From: an uncultured Desulfovibrio sp.
Lineage (GTDB): Bacteria; Desulfobacterota; Desulfovibrionia; Desulfovibrionales; Desulfovibrionaceae
Direction of reading: 5' to 3'
Assembly (NCBI GenBank): GCA_900547595.1
Contig: URHE01000012.1
Location: 1 to 31,014, forward strand
DNA length: 31,014 nucleotides
Shown: one piece after another, positions 23,716 to 31,014 of the stretch
How positions within the stretch are numbered: position 1 is the first letter of the stretch
Layout: each line of letters starts with the position of its first letter
Notes under the pieces: model-generated
What the model saw: the letters and a program-made list of their open reading frames with translations, nothing else
Databases searched by the model: none
What the model was told of the DNA's origin: nothing
Program-made: the position numbers and the translations under genes

Positions 23716-23994
23716 AGGGTCAGGCCTCATTAAACTCCGTTATGGTTTTTCCGCTTGCCGCCCGAAGCGGAGCGAAGGGCGGGGGCTGTCGCCGCAAGGA
23801 TCCTAAAAAATAAGATTTTTTTGCGCTGGCAAGGAAGTGGACGATTTTTGGAGGGAGTGTACTCAAGTACATGACCGACAAAAATCGCCCAGTGACGCCG
23901 CCAGCGCAAAAAAGGCTGTTTTTGACGGATGATTGTGGCATTGCACAAGCCGCCACATCCCAAGCCAGCAGTCACATTAATAGGTCCAGACCCT
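23716..23994. mobile_element. Putative MITE-like element with inverted ends and nested hairpin
   Basis: The ends are 18-base imperfect inverted repeats (23716-23733 AGGGTCAGGCCTCATTAA and 23977-23994, 14 of 18 matching). The core is a nested hairpin: a perfect 14-bp outer stem (23817-23830 with 23900-23913), a perfect 9-bp inner stem (23842-23850 with 23879-23887) and a tip GTACT-CA-AGTAC (23859-23870). Another stem pair (CCGCTT with AAGCGG) lies near 23751-23770. The element is visibly more AT-rich than its surroundings. No transposase is encoded and I see no clear target duplication, so this is a proposal. Confidence 0.5.
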
Positions 23995-24006
23995 GAATAT
24001 CTCCCA

Positions 24007-24029
24007 CAGAATTTTCAGCAGCAAAATGC
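24007..24029 (-). repeat. Half copy of the argC-side REP-like palindrome
   Basis: Inverted copy of 5323-5346 with one base missing; 24011-24029 matches 5323-5341 exactly over 19 bases. It lies one base beyond the end of the EF-G-like gene. Confidence 0.75.
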
Positions 24030-24030
24030 C

Positions 24031-26151
24031 CTATGGGGCGTCAAAGCGGTCGAAGGTGAGCGTCAGGCCCGCGCGGCCCTGAGTGGCCGAGCGCAGGGAC
24101 GTGGAAAAGCCGAAAAGCCGCCGCAACGGGGCCGTGCCGCGCAGGAGCTTGCGCCCGGTCTGGTCTTCCACATCTTCCACCTTGCCCCCCGCCGTGGTGA
24201 AAAGGCCGATGGCCGCGCCCAGAAATTCCTCCGGCACGGTGATTTCGGTTTTCATGATGGGCTCCAGCGCCAGGGGGCTCCCCGCTGTGAGCGCCTCGCG
24301 CAGGGCCTGGGCCGCGGCCATCCGGCACCCGGGGATCGTGGTGAGCCCTTCGGTGCGCTCCACCCTTGTCAGCACCACATCCACGTCAACCACGGGCCAG
24401 CCCGTCTGCACGCCGCTTTGCAGGCCATCGCGCACGCCTTCCAGCGCGGCCTCAAGAAAGGCGGGCGGCAGGAGCTTGCGCGCTTCGCGCTCCTCCCTGG
24501 GCAGGAAATCGCCCACCTGCACGCGGTTGCCCGCGTGCCGTTCCCGGGGGATGACGCGCAGGGCGACCGCGCCCTGCTGCCGTTCCTTGCCGAATTCCCG
24601 GTCAAAGACCACATCGGCCTCAGCCTCGCGGCTCACGGTTTCGCGCAGCACCGCCTGCGGCTGGCCCGCGCGCGGGCTGATGCCGTATTCGCGCCGCATG
24701 CGCTCCAGAAGCACATCCAGATGGAGTTCGCCCATGCCGGAGACCATGCGCAGGCCGGAATCCTCATCCAGGCTGACGGCAAGGGTGGGGTCCTCTTCGG
24801 CGTAGCGGCCCAGGGCTTCGTCAAGGGTCTTGCCTTCATCGGCATTGCGCGGCTCAAGGGCGAGCGTGATGACGGGCGGCTGCACGGTAATGGACTCCAG
24901 GCGCGCATCCCGTCCGCGTCCGCAGCAGGTGTCGCCCGTATGGGCGGAACGCAGGCCGACAAGCGCGGCAATGTCGCCGGTGCCGACGCTTTCGAGCTGT
25001 TCCCTTCTGTCGGCATGCAGGCGGAAGATGCGGCCCACGCGTTCCGCCTGTTCGTGCGCGTTGCCCTCCCTGTCGGTCCCGAGCACCCGCACCGTGTCGC
25101 CTTCCCGGATATTTCCGGCATAGACGCGGGCAAAGGCGAGCTTGCGCCCGTTCTCCACCAGCACCTTGAAAACGAGCGCGGCAACGGGGGCCTCGGGATC
25201 AGGCTCGATGCGCGTCGTTTCGCCGTCCGCAGTGACGCCCACGGGCGCAGGCACGTCGAGGGGGGAGGGAAGATAGTCGCGCACGGCGTCCAGCAGGGGC
25301 TGCACGCCCATGTTGCGGAGCGCCGAACCGCAAAAGGCCGGAACCAGGGCGCGCGCCAGCGTGGCGCGGCGCAGGGCCGCCCGGATGTCGGCCTCTTGGG
25401 GGGCGCCCTCAAGCCAGAGCTCCAGAAAGGCATCGTCCGCCTCGGCAAGACGCTCCAGCAGCGTCTCGCGCCAGGGGGCGGCCATGGCCGCCTCTTGGGG
25501 AGACCACGGCACGCGCGTCACGGTGCTGCCCTGGTCCGCGTCGCTGAAGCGCACGGTTTCGCCCGTGATGAGGTCCAGAATCCCGGCAAAGGCGTCGCCC
25601 TGGCCGAGCGGCGCGGTCACGGCCACGGCATTGGCCTTGAGCCTGGCGCGCATGGCTTCGAGCACGGCGGCGAAATCCGCGCCCGGCCTGTCCATCTTGT
25701 TGACAAAGGCGATCTTGGGCACGCCGAAGTGTTCGGACTGCCGCCACACCGTTTCGGATTGCGGCTCCACGCCGCCCACGGCGCAGAATACGCCCACGGC
25801 CCCGTCAAGCACGCGGAGGCTGCGCTCCACCTCGATGGTGAAGTCCACATGGCCCGGAGTGTCGATGATGTTGAGCGTGGCGCCGCCCCAGTGACAGGTG
25901 GTGCAGGCCGAGACGATGGTAATGCCGCGTTCCTGTTCCTCGGGCATGTAGTCCATGGTGGCGGAGCCGTCATGCACTTCGCCCATGCGATGTATCTTGC
26001 GGCTGTAAAAGAGCATCCGCTCGGAAAGCGTGGTCTTGCCCGCGTCGATATGGGCGATGATCCCGAGGTTCCGGATGGCGCGTATGGCCCGGAGGGCGGG
26101 AGTGGAAGCGGGCGCGGAGGTGTCGGGGCGCGTGTGGTCGGCTGGGGGCAT
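24031..26151 (-). CDS. EF-G-family translational GTPase, divergent paralogue
   Basis: A 706-residue protein with the full EF-G domain order. GTPase motifs: AHIDAGKTT at 33-41, the switch I region ending EEQERGITI at 71-79, DTPGH at 97-101 and NKMD at 151-154. The C-terminus (LFGFSTSLRSATQGRAGLTLTFDRF) is typical EF-G domain V. A tail of about 25 residues rich in Pro, Ala and Ser precedes the fold. The domain IV tip differs from housekeeping EF-G: where that has a segment like YHDVDSSE-AFK, this protein has RVERTEGLTTIPGCRMAA. So it is probably a second EF-G (EF-G2-like) with a role in translocation or recycling, not necessarily the main factor. No ribosomal protein or tuf genes flank it. It starts 27 bases after the end of the unknown third gene of the arg operon and may be co-transcribed. 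Confidence 0.85.
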   Translation of the reverse strand: MPPADHTRPDTSAPASTPALRAIRAIRNLGIIAHIDAGKTTLSERMLFYSRKIHRMGEVHDGSATMDYMPEEQERGITIVSACTTCHWGGATLNIIDTPGHVDFTIEVERSLRVLDGAVGVFCAVGGVEPQSETVWRQSEHFGVPKIAFVNKMDRPGADFAAVLEAMRARLKANAVAVTAPLGQGDAFAGILDLITGETVRFSDADQGSTVTRVPWSPQEAAMAAPWRETLLERLAEADDAFLELWLEGAPQEADIRAALRRATLARALVPAFCGSALRNMGVQPLLDAVRDYLPSPLDVPAPVGVTADGETTRIEPDPEAPVAALVFKVLVENGRKLAFARVYAGNIREGDTVRVLGTDREGNAHEQAERVGRIFRLHADRREQLESVGTGDIAALVGLRSAHTGDTCCGRGRDARLESITVQPPVITLALEPRNADEGKTLDEALGRYAEEDPTLAVSLDEDSGLRMVSGMGELHLDVLLERMRREYGISPRAGQPQAVLRETVSREAEADVVFDREFGKERQQGAVALRVIPRERHAGNRVQVGDFLPREEREARKLLPPAFLEAALEGVRDGLQSGVQTGWPVVDVDVVLTRVERTEGLTTIPGCRMAAAQALREALTAGSPLALEPIMKTEITVPEEFLGAAIGLFTTAGGKVEDVEDQTGRKLLRGTAPLRRLFGFSTSLRSATQGRAGLTLTFDRFDAP

Positions 26152-26178
26152 GGGGCCTCCGGTGCGCCGTGGCGCGGT

Positions 26179-27036
26179 TCAGGATGCGGCGGCGCTCTCC
26201 GTGGGGAACGGCGGCCAGGGAGCGAACGCCTGTCGGGAAACGGTAAAAAACTGCGGGTCCAGACCCGGATGCAGCCAGAACCCTTCGCAGCCCGGGCAGA
26301 GGGTCAGCGGCGCATCGGCGGGGGCGGCCCCGGCATCGGCGCGAAAGACGGCGTCCGCCGGCGTATCCGCCAGCGCGGCGTCAGGAACGGGGGCGCCATG
26401 GGCGAAGGCGAGGAGTTCGCGGTCGACAGGGGCCGCCTCCTCCACGCGCAGACGGGGGGGGCGGTGTTCCTCATGGCAGGGGATGTCCCGTTTCCGGATG
26501 TCCGGCAGGATGGCTTCCAGTTCTCCGCCATGGAGCACCACCACGCGGCCCCGCGGGCCGGGGACGGCGGCAAGGGCGTCAAGGAGCGCCGCGAAGCGCC
26601 CGGCGTCAAGGCGGAAAATATCTTCCACGCCGCTGAGTTCAAGGCTGACCAGAGCGGCGGCCTGCGGGTCGCCCCCAAGGCAGACGGCTCCCACACGCGG
26701 CACACCGGCCAGCAGGGCGGCGGCGCAGGCGGCCGTGAGGCGGGCCGCCGCCGCGTAGGCCGGGGAAATGACGACAAGGGCCCAGGGGGCGGGAACGCAC
26801 GAGCGGACACGCGCAAAGCCCAGACGGTCGTGGCGCGCCGTGTCGTCGACGCGCGTCACGCGTTCGCCGAAATGGAAGTGGGCCAGGGCAAGACCGGTCT
26901 TGAGGGCCGCCCGGAAGCGCGGCGGCGTGGCCTCGTAGGCCGAGGCGGCCAGACCGTCATCCACCCGCGCGGCCTCCAGCCATGCGGGCCATGAGGCGGG
27001 AAGCGCGGGGGCGCCGCTGCCGGTGGCAGCCGTCAT
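26179..27036 (-). CDS. Unknown protein, third gene after argH, with faint HisD-like lobe
   Basis: A 285-residue soluble protein I do not recognise. Residues about 87-152 show a pattern reminiscent of the nucleotide-binding lobes of histidinol dehydrogenase: a VVISPAYAAAARL stretch, AALLAGVPRV, then LELSGVEDIF like HisD segments around its AQLCGVQEIY. HisD catalytic histidines are not evident. The C-terminal part has CPGCEGFW (Cys247, Cys250), a possible metal-site pair, and no membrane segment or signal peptide. Its ATG overlaps the argH stop by one base (TGATG), so it is translationally coupled to argH. This suggests a link with arginine or amino acid metabolism, but the function is unknown. 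Confidence 0.75.
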   Translation of the reverse strand: MTAATGSGAPALPASWPAWLEAARVDDGLAASAYEATPPRFRAALKTGLALAHFHFGERVTRVDDTARHDRLGFARVRSCVPAPWALVVISPAYAAAARLTAACAAALLAGVPRVGAVCLGGDPQAAALVSLELSGVEDIFRLDAGRFAALLDALAAVPGPRGRVVVLHGGELEAILPDIRKRDIPCHEEHRPPRLRVEEAAPVDRELLAFAHGAPVPDAALADTPADAVFRADAGAAPADAPLTLCPGCEGFWLHPGLDPQFFTVSRQAFAPWPPFPTESAAAS

Positions 27037-28463
27037 CAGCGGGCGCCTTCCGTATCGGCGGGCGCATGGGCGCGGGCTTCCGCCAGCCAGAGGCGGAAGC
27101 TCTCCAGCTGGCGCTCCACGGAGCGCGGCCCCGTGCCGCCGGGCGTTTCCCGGCGCCGGACGGCGGCGGCGTACTGGAGCACATCGTACACATCCCCGCC
27201 GATGCGCGGCGAGAGCGCCTGAAACTCGGCGGTGGTCAGCTCTTCCAGGCTCTTCCCCGCGCGTTCCGCCGCGGCCACGGCCTGCCCGGTGACGTGGTGC
27301 GCCTCGCGGAAGGGCATGCCGCGCGCCACGAGATAGTCGGCCAGTTCCGTGGCGTTGAGGAAGCCCGCCTTGCACGCGTCGCGCATGCGGTTGACGCGAA
27401 ATTCCAGCTCTCCGAGCATGGCCGCCATGATGGCCACTGAGGCTGAAACCGTGGCATTGGCGTCAAGAAAGCCTTCCTTGTCCTCCTGCATGTCGCGGTT
27501 GTAGGCAAGCGGCAGGCCCTTCATGACCGTGAGCAGGCCCATGAGCGCGCCGTAGACGCGTCCGGTCTTGCCGCGCATGAGCTCCGCCACGTCGGGGTTC
27601 TTTTTTTGCGGCATGATGGACGAGCCCGTGGAAAAGGTGTCCGGCAGGCGCACGAAGCCGAAGGCCGGATTGGCCCAGAGCACGATCTCCTCGCAGAGGC
27701 GCGAAAGGTGCATCATGACGGTGGCCGCGTCGAAGAGCGCCTCCAGCACAAAATCCCTGTCGGAAACGGCGTCCATGGAATTGGCGAGGATGCCGGAAAA
27801 ACCCACCTCCTCCGCCACGCTTTCGGGGTCGAGGGGGTAGGTCGTCCCCGCCAGGGCCGCCGCGCCCAGGGGGGAGACGCGGACCCGCGCAAGGGTGTCG
27901 TCCAGGCGGCCCGCATCGCGCCGGAACATCCAGGCATAGGCGAGCAGATGCTGGGCAAGGCTCACGGGCTGGGCGGGCTGAAGGTGGGTGTAGCCGGGAA
28001 GCAGATCGTCCCTGTGTTCGCCCGCGCGGCGCACCAGGGCCCCGCAGAAGGCGACGAGCCCGCTGCGCCAGCCCTCCAGCGCGTCGGCCACAAAGAGGCG
28101 GAAGGTCAGGGCCACCTGGTCGTTGCGGCTGCGGCCCGTATGGAGTTTCTTGCCAGCTTCGCCGATCAGCTCGGTGAGGCGGGCCTCGATATTCATGTGG
28201 ACATCTTCCAGCGCGGGCTTCCAGACGAAGCTTCCGGCGCGGATCTCTTCGGCCACCGCGTCCAGGCCTTCCACGATGCGGGCGGCCTCTTCGGGAGTGA
28301 TGACGCCCTGGCGCCCCAGCATGCGGGCGTGCGCCCTGGAGGCGCGGATGTCCTGCCGCCAGAGGGCGCGGTCATAGCGTTGCGAATCCGTATACGCGGC
28401 CACGGCCTCCGCAGGGCCGGCGCTGAAGCGGCCGCCCCAGGTGCTGTTGGTGTGCGATGGCAT
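27036..28463 (-). CDS. argH: Argininosuccinate lyase
   Basis: ArgH (475 residues) splits argininosuccinate into arginine and fumarate, the last step of arginine synthesis. The N-terminus (TWGGRFSAGPAEAVAAYTDS) is typical, HTGRSRNDQVAL and GYTHLQPAQPVSLA are in place, and the superfamily signature GSSIMPQKKNPD is present. The start is ATG 28463 with GGAGGGAGAG upstream; 38 further open codons upstream fall in the argG-argH hairpin spacer. Second gene of the operon argG-argH-unknown. Confidence 0.97.
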   Translation of the reverse strand: MPSHTNSTWGGRFSAGPAEAVAAYTDSQRYDRALWRQDIRASRAHARMLGRQGVITPEEAARIVEGLDAVAEEIRAGSFVWKPALEDVHMNIEARLTELIGEAGKKLHTGRSRNDQVALTFRLFVADALEGWRSGLVAFCGALVRRAGEHRDDLLPGYTHLQPAQPVSLAQHLLAYAWMFRRDAGRLDDTLARVRVSPLGAAALAGTTYPLDPESVAEEVGFSGILANSMDAVSDRDFVLEALFDAATVMMHLSRLCEEIVLWANPAFGFVRLPDTFSTGSSIMPQKKNPDVAELMRGKTGRVYGALMGLLTVMKGLPLAYNRDMQEDKEGFLDANATVSASVAIMAAMLGELEFRVNRMRDACKAGFLNATELADYLVARGMPFREAHHVTGQAVAAAERAGKSLEELTTAEFQALSPRIGGDVYDVLQYAAAVRRRETPGGTGPRSVERQLESFRLWLAEARAHAPADTEGAR

Positions 28464-28504
28464 CCTGTCTCTCCCTCCGCCCGCGCTGTCTGGTGCCTGT
28501 ACGC

Positions 28505-28527
28505 GGAGGCGCCCGGGGGGCGCCTCC
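28505..28527 (-). repeat. Intercistronic hairpin between argG and argH
   Basis: A perfect 10-bp GC stem, arms 28505-28514 and 28518-28527 with a GGG loop, in the 73-base argG-argH gap. No T run follows in the minus direction, so it is more likely an mRNA stability or processing element, or a partial attenuator, than a full terminator. Confidence 0.65.
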
Positions 28528-28536
28528 TGAAAGAGC

Positions 28537-29742
28537 CTATTTCCGCGTCCGGTCGCGCACGGCGGCGAAAAGGCCAAGGCGCAGGCCGTTCAGGCGGATG
28601 AACCCGGCCGCGTCCTTGTGGTCGTAGTTGCCGCCTTCAAAGGTGGCAAGGTCCTCGGAAAAGAGCGATACGGGCGAGGTGCGCGCCAGGGGCCAGACGC
28701 CGCCCTTGTAGAGCTTGGCGCGCACGGTGCCGGTGACGTTTTCCTGCGACTTGTCGAAAAACGCCTGCATGGCCTCCCGTTCCGGCGAGAACCAGTAGCC
28801 GTTGTACACGGCATGCGAATACGGCACGGCGAGCATGTCGCGGATGGCGAGCAGCTCGCGGTCCATGCAGATGCCCTCAAGATCGCGGTGCAGGGCATAG
28901 AGCAGGGTGCCGGCGGGATTTTCGTAGACGCCCCGGCACTTCATGCCCACATAGCGGTTCTCCACCATGTCATCGCGGCCAATGCCGTTGCGCCCGGCCA
29001 TGTCCGCCAGGGTGCGGATCAGGGCGTAGGGCGAGAGGCGCTCGCCGTTGACGGAGACCGGATCGCCCGCCTCAAAGCCCACTTCGACGATTTCCGGCGT
29101 GTCCGGGGCCTGTTCCACGGGCACGCAACGCTCGTGGCAGGACTCGTGCGGCGCGTTGCCCGGATTTTCCAGCTCGCTGCCCTCAAAGCTCGTGTGGAGC
29201 ATGTTGGCGTCCATGCTGTAGCGCTTGGCGCCGCTGGAAATGGGGATGCCGTGCTTTTCGGCGAAGGCGTTGAGCGCCGTGCGCGACATGAGGTCCCATT
29301 CCCGCCAGGGCGCGATGACCCTGATGTCCGGCGCCAGGGCCTTGGCCGCGAACTCGAAGCGCACCTGATCGTTGCCCTTGCCGGTGGCGCCATGGGCGAT
29401 GGCGTCCGCGCCCTCGGCGCGGGCCACGTCGATGAGCGCCTTGGTGATGCAGGGCCGGGCGATGGAGGTGCCGAGCATGTAGCGGTTTTCATACCGCGCG
29501 GCGGCCCGGTTCATGGGGAAGATGAAGTCGCGCGCCAGTTCCTCGCGCAGGTCCAGCACATAGGCTTTGGAGGCGCCGGTGCGCAGGGCCTTTTCCTCAA
29601 CGCCCGCCAGGTCCTCCGGCTGCCCCAGGTCGGCGGTGACGGTGATGACCTCGCAGCCATAGGTGACGATGAGCCATTTCAGGATGACCGAGGTGTCAAG
29701 CCCCCCCGAATAGGCAAGAACGACTTTTTTGATTTCCGACAT
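28537..29742 (-). CDS. argG: Argininosuccinate synthase
   Basis: ArgG (401 residues) joins citrulline and aspartate using ATP to give argininosuccinate. The N-terminal PP-loop is AYSGGLDTS at residues 10-18, followed by KWL and VITVTADLGQ. GATGKGNDQVRFE, APWREWDL and the SMDANMLHTSFEG segment are typical. The start is ATG 29742 with GGGAG upstream; 55 open codons further upstream show no family match. First gene of the operon, divergent from the S24 repressor gene. Confidence 0.97.
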   Translation of the reverse strand: MSEIKKVVLAYSGGLDTSVILKWLIVTYGCEVITVTADLGQPEDLAGVEEKALRTGASKAYVLDLREELARDFIFPMNRAAARYENRYMLGTSIARPCITKALIDVARAEGADAIAHGATGKGNDQVRFEFAAKALAPDIRVIAPWREWDLMSRTALNAFAEKHGIPISSGAKRYSMDANMLHTSFEGSELENPGNAPHESCHERCVPVEQAPDTPEIVEVGFEAGDPVSVNGERLSPYALIRTLADMAGRNGIGRDDMVENRYVGMKCRGVYENPAGTLLYALHRDLEGICMDRELLAIRDMLAVPYSHAVYNGYWFSPEREAMQAFFDKSQENVTGTVRAKLYKGGVWPLARTSPVSLFSEDLATFEGGNYDHKDAAGFIRLNGLRLGLFAAVRDRTRK

Positions 29743-30040
29743 GCTGCACTCCCTTTGTGTTGGCCCCGCAGTATTGTCCAATTCCTTCCGTGGCGCAAGC
29801 CCGGCGGCGTGGCGACCGTGGCGCGGGGGATGCGGCCGGCGGCCACGAATCAGCAAAAAGCGTACAGCGCGGGGCCAACGTGAATTTTGCAAGAGAAAAA
29901 TCAACAACAGGCGTAAAAAACAGCTTGTTATTGATGACTGTTCCTGCTAGGTTGTTTCCGGGTCCTTCTGGAACCTTCCCGCATGTTCTGCGTTCGGCTC
30001 CGTGCCGGTCGGCACGGGTGCCCCAAACCGTGAGGATGCC
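29743..30040. promoter_or_regulatory. Divergent control region argG / S24 repressor
   Basis: A 298-base gap that must hold both promoters. The middle (about 29880-29945) is AT-rich against its surroundings. A weak plus-strand promoter candidate is TTGTTA (29925-29930), 17 bases, TAGGTT (29948-29953). A perfect 7-bp hairpin, 30000-30006 with 30011-30017 and loop GGTC, lies in the repressor leader just before its GAGG ribosome site (30032-30035). I found no convincing ArgR box, only a TGAAT half site at 29881. Confidence 0.45.
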
Positions 30041-30754
30041 ATGGCCCCTCTGCCCGCCTCTCCCCGGAAGTCCGGCGACGCTGCCGCCCAATGTCTGGAC
30101 CGGCTCATGCGCGCGCTTGATGTTGCCAGCGACGCGGAGCTTGCGCGCGCGCTCGGCATCACACCGCAATCCGTCAACGGGGCGCGCAGGCGCCGCGAGG
30201 TGCCCCCTGCCTGGGTGCAGACCTGCGCCGCGCGAACCGGCGTCAATGCCCACTGGCTCTTTTTCGGGCGCGGGCCCGCGCGCCTTCCGGAAGCCGGGGC
30301 CGGTGAACTTCCGTGCGCGCCCGCGGACTGCGAGAGCGACCTTGTCACCATCCCGCTGGCCGAGGCGCGGCTTTCGGCGGGCACGGGCAGCCTTGAGGTC
30401 AGCGCCGCCCAGGAGGGCGGCTACGCCTTCCGCAGCGATTTTTTGCGCCGCAAGGGCAACCCCCGGCGTATGGTGCTCATGCGTGTTTCTGGCGACAGTA
30501 TGGTGCCGGAAATTTTTGACAACGATCTTGTGCTGCTGGATCGGGGACAGACAGAGATCAGCCCCGGGCGGCTTTATGCCGTGGGATTTGAAGACGCCAT
30601 CTATATTAAGCGCATCGACAAATTGCCAGGCAAGATTGTTTTAAACAGCGTCAATCCGGCCTATCCGCCTGTGAGCCTTGACCTGCGGGGCGACTGCGCC
30701 GACCAGTTCAGGGTTATTGGCCGTGTATTGTGGTCTGGAAGGGAATACAGGTAA
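30041..30754 (+). CDS. CI-like HTH regulator with S24 (LexA-type) peptidase domain
   Basis: A 237-residue one-component repressor. Residues about 15-75 form a phage CI-type helix-turn-helix (AELARALGITPQSVNGARRR, then PPAWVQTCAARTGVNAHWLFFG). The C-terminal S24 domain has the nucleophile Ser153 in SGDSM and Lys190 in YIKRI, 37 residues apart as in LexA (S119/K156). An Ala113-Gly114 pair in RLSAGTG, about 40 residues before the serine, is a plausible self-cleavage bond. It may be a chromosomal regulator or a prophage relic; no other phage genes are seen. ATG 30041 has GAGG five bases upstream; a GTG at 30002 is open but covers the leader hairpin. Its operators and target genes are unknown; it is divergent from argG. 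Confidence 0.88.
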   Translation: MAPLPASPRKSGDAAAQCLDRLMRALDVASDAELARALGITPQSVNGARRRREVPPAWVQTCAARTGVNAHWLFFGRGPARLPEAGAGELPCAPADCESDLVTIPLAEARLSAGTGSLEVSAAQEGGYAFRSDFLRRKGNPRRMVLMRVSGDSMVPEIFDNDLVLLDRGQTEISPGRLYAVGFEDAIYIKRIDKLPGKIVLNSVNPAYPPVSLDLRGDCADQFRVIGRVLWSGREYR

Positions 30755-30760
30755 GAATGC

Positions 30761-30789
30761 TTGCGCACGGCACCCTGCGCGCGTACACT
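30761..30789 (+). promoter_or_regulatory. Weak promoter candidate for the exported protein gene
   Basis: TTGCGC (30761-30766), 17 bases, TACACT (30784-30789): three and four matches to the consensus boxes. It lies between the repressor stop and the next start codon. Confidence 0.3.
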
Positions 30790-30825
30790 TTCAACATATC
30801 AGGTTTTTTCGCCAAGGAGTCTGGG

Positions 30826-31014
30826 ATGCCGTCTGTTCGTCGATCCTTTGCAGCTTTCTTTGCCACTCTTGCCGCACTCAGTACGCTCTGCGCCGTGCTG
30901 CTTGTTGCCCACCCCGCCCTTGCCGCGGAGGCCGCGCCGCAGGCTGCGCCCCCGGCGCAACAGGATGCCAGCGCCGCCACTGCCACCCCCGATAGCCCTG
31001 ACCAGCAGGATTCT
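30826..31014 (+). CDS. Exported protein, 5' part only
   Basis: An open frame of 63 codons that runs off the right edge. It starts at ATG 30826 with a strong AAGGAG six bases upstream. The N-terminus MPSVRRSF has the basic residues, followed by a hydrophobic core and HPALA-AEAAP, a clear signal peptide with cleavage near residue 33-34. What follows is a low-complexity linker rich in Ala, Pro, Gln and Asp/Ser. The mature domain is outside the window, so no function can be given; a cell envelope protein is likely. Confidence 0.75.
   Translation, partial: MPSVRRSFAAFFATLAALSTLCAVLLVAHPALAAEAAPQAAPPAQQDASAATATPDSPDQQDS

Larger units (their letters stand above)
23705..24030. other. AT-richer intergenic region holding two repeats
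   Basis: A 326-base gap between the small CXXC gene (+) and the EF-G-like gene (-), which converge. It contains the MITE-like element (23716-23994) and a half copy of the argC-side palindrome (24007-24029). Two overlapping minus-strand frames of 78 and 81 codons run through the element, but both follow the hairpin arms and neither has an evident ribosome site, so I do not call them genes. Confidence 0.7.

Noticed and set aside
23720..23975. Two overlapping 78- and 81-codon minus frames
   Set aside because: They coincide with the inverted-repeat element, so their sequence follows hairpin arms; better explained as part of the repeat.
24031..26151. Tetracycline-resistance ribosome protection protein (TetM type)
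   Set aside because: The domain IV tip has a slight TetM-like look, but overall motifs and C-terminus are those of EF-G; no basis for a resistance call.
23929..26994. 1021-codon plus-strand frame opposite the EF-G-like gene
   Set aside because: Antisense shadow of a gene with full EF-G motifs; no family features of its own.
29881..29893. ArgR operator upstream of argG
   Set aside because: Only one TGAAT half site is present, without a matching second half at the right spacing.
1..31014. CRISPR arrays, tRNA or rRNA genes
   Set aside because: No regularly spaced direct repeats and no tRNA or rRNA signature found on either strand by eye.

Overview
The window is a stretch of GC-rich bacterial chromosome, almost wholly protein-coding. 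I think it comes from a Desulfovibrio-like sulfate reducer (Desulfovibrionaceae). The grounds are the mix of anaerobe genes ([NiFe]-hydrogenase maturation hypD/hypE, a corrinoid C20-methyltransferase), a PASTA-bearing FtsI, a small double-CXXC protein and an S24-type repressor. This is inference from gene content; there is no rRNA or other direct marker.

Layout. (1) 1-2083 (+): the 3' end of an ABC transporter ATPase, its periplasmic metal-chelate/corrinoid binding protein and precorrin-2 C20-methyltransferase, in overlapping reading frames. (2) 2080-5305 (-): argC, hypD and hypE packed as one operon, convergent with region 1 with overlapping stop codons. (3) 5306-5859: a long gene-free region full of inverted repeats, some mutually exclusive, ending in a good sigma-70-like promoter and four GTGG-type boxes that fit an MraZ operator. 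(4) 5860-23337 (+): a complete division and cell wall cluster in the order mraZ, rsmH, ftsL, ftsI, murE, murF, mraY, murD, ftsW, murG, murC, murB, ftsQ, ftsA, ftsZ, with no ddl. Most junctions overlap by a few bases. (5) 23338-24030: hairpins, a 67-residue double-CXXC protein, and a roughly 280-bp element with inverted ends and a long nested hairpin that looks like a non-autonomous mobile element. (6) 24031-29742 (-): an EF-G-like GTPase, then (upstream on the same strand) an operon argG-argH-unknown gene. (7) 29743-31014 (+): divergent control region, an S24/HTH repressor, and the start of an exported protein cut by the window edge.

How the genes work together: MurC, MurD, MurE and MurF build UDP-MurNAc-pentapeptide (MurE carries the meso-diaminopimelate DNPR motif) after MurB. 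MraY and MurG make lipid I and lipid II, and FtsW/FtsI polymerise and cross-link septal peptidoglycan under FtsQ/FtsL and the FtsA/FtsZ ring. MraZ probably regulates the cluster and RsmH methylates 16S rRNA. ArgC, ArgG and ArgH are three arginine-pathway enzymes in two separate operons.

I found no clear new multi-gene system such as a defence island, CRISPR array or biosynthetic cluster. The most interesting material is non-coding (5306-5860 and 23700-24030), plus two poorly characterised genes: the third gene of the argGH operon and the double-CXXC protein after ftsZ.
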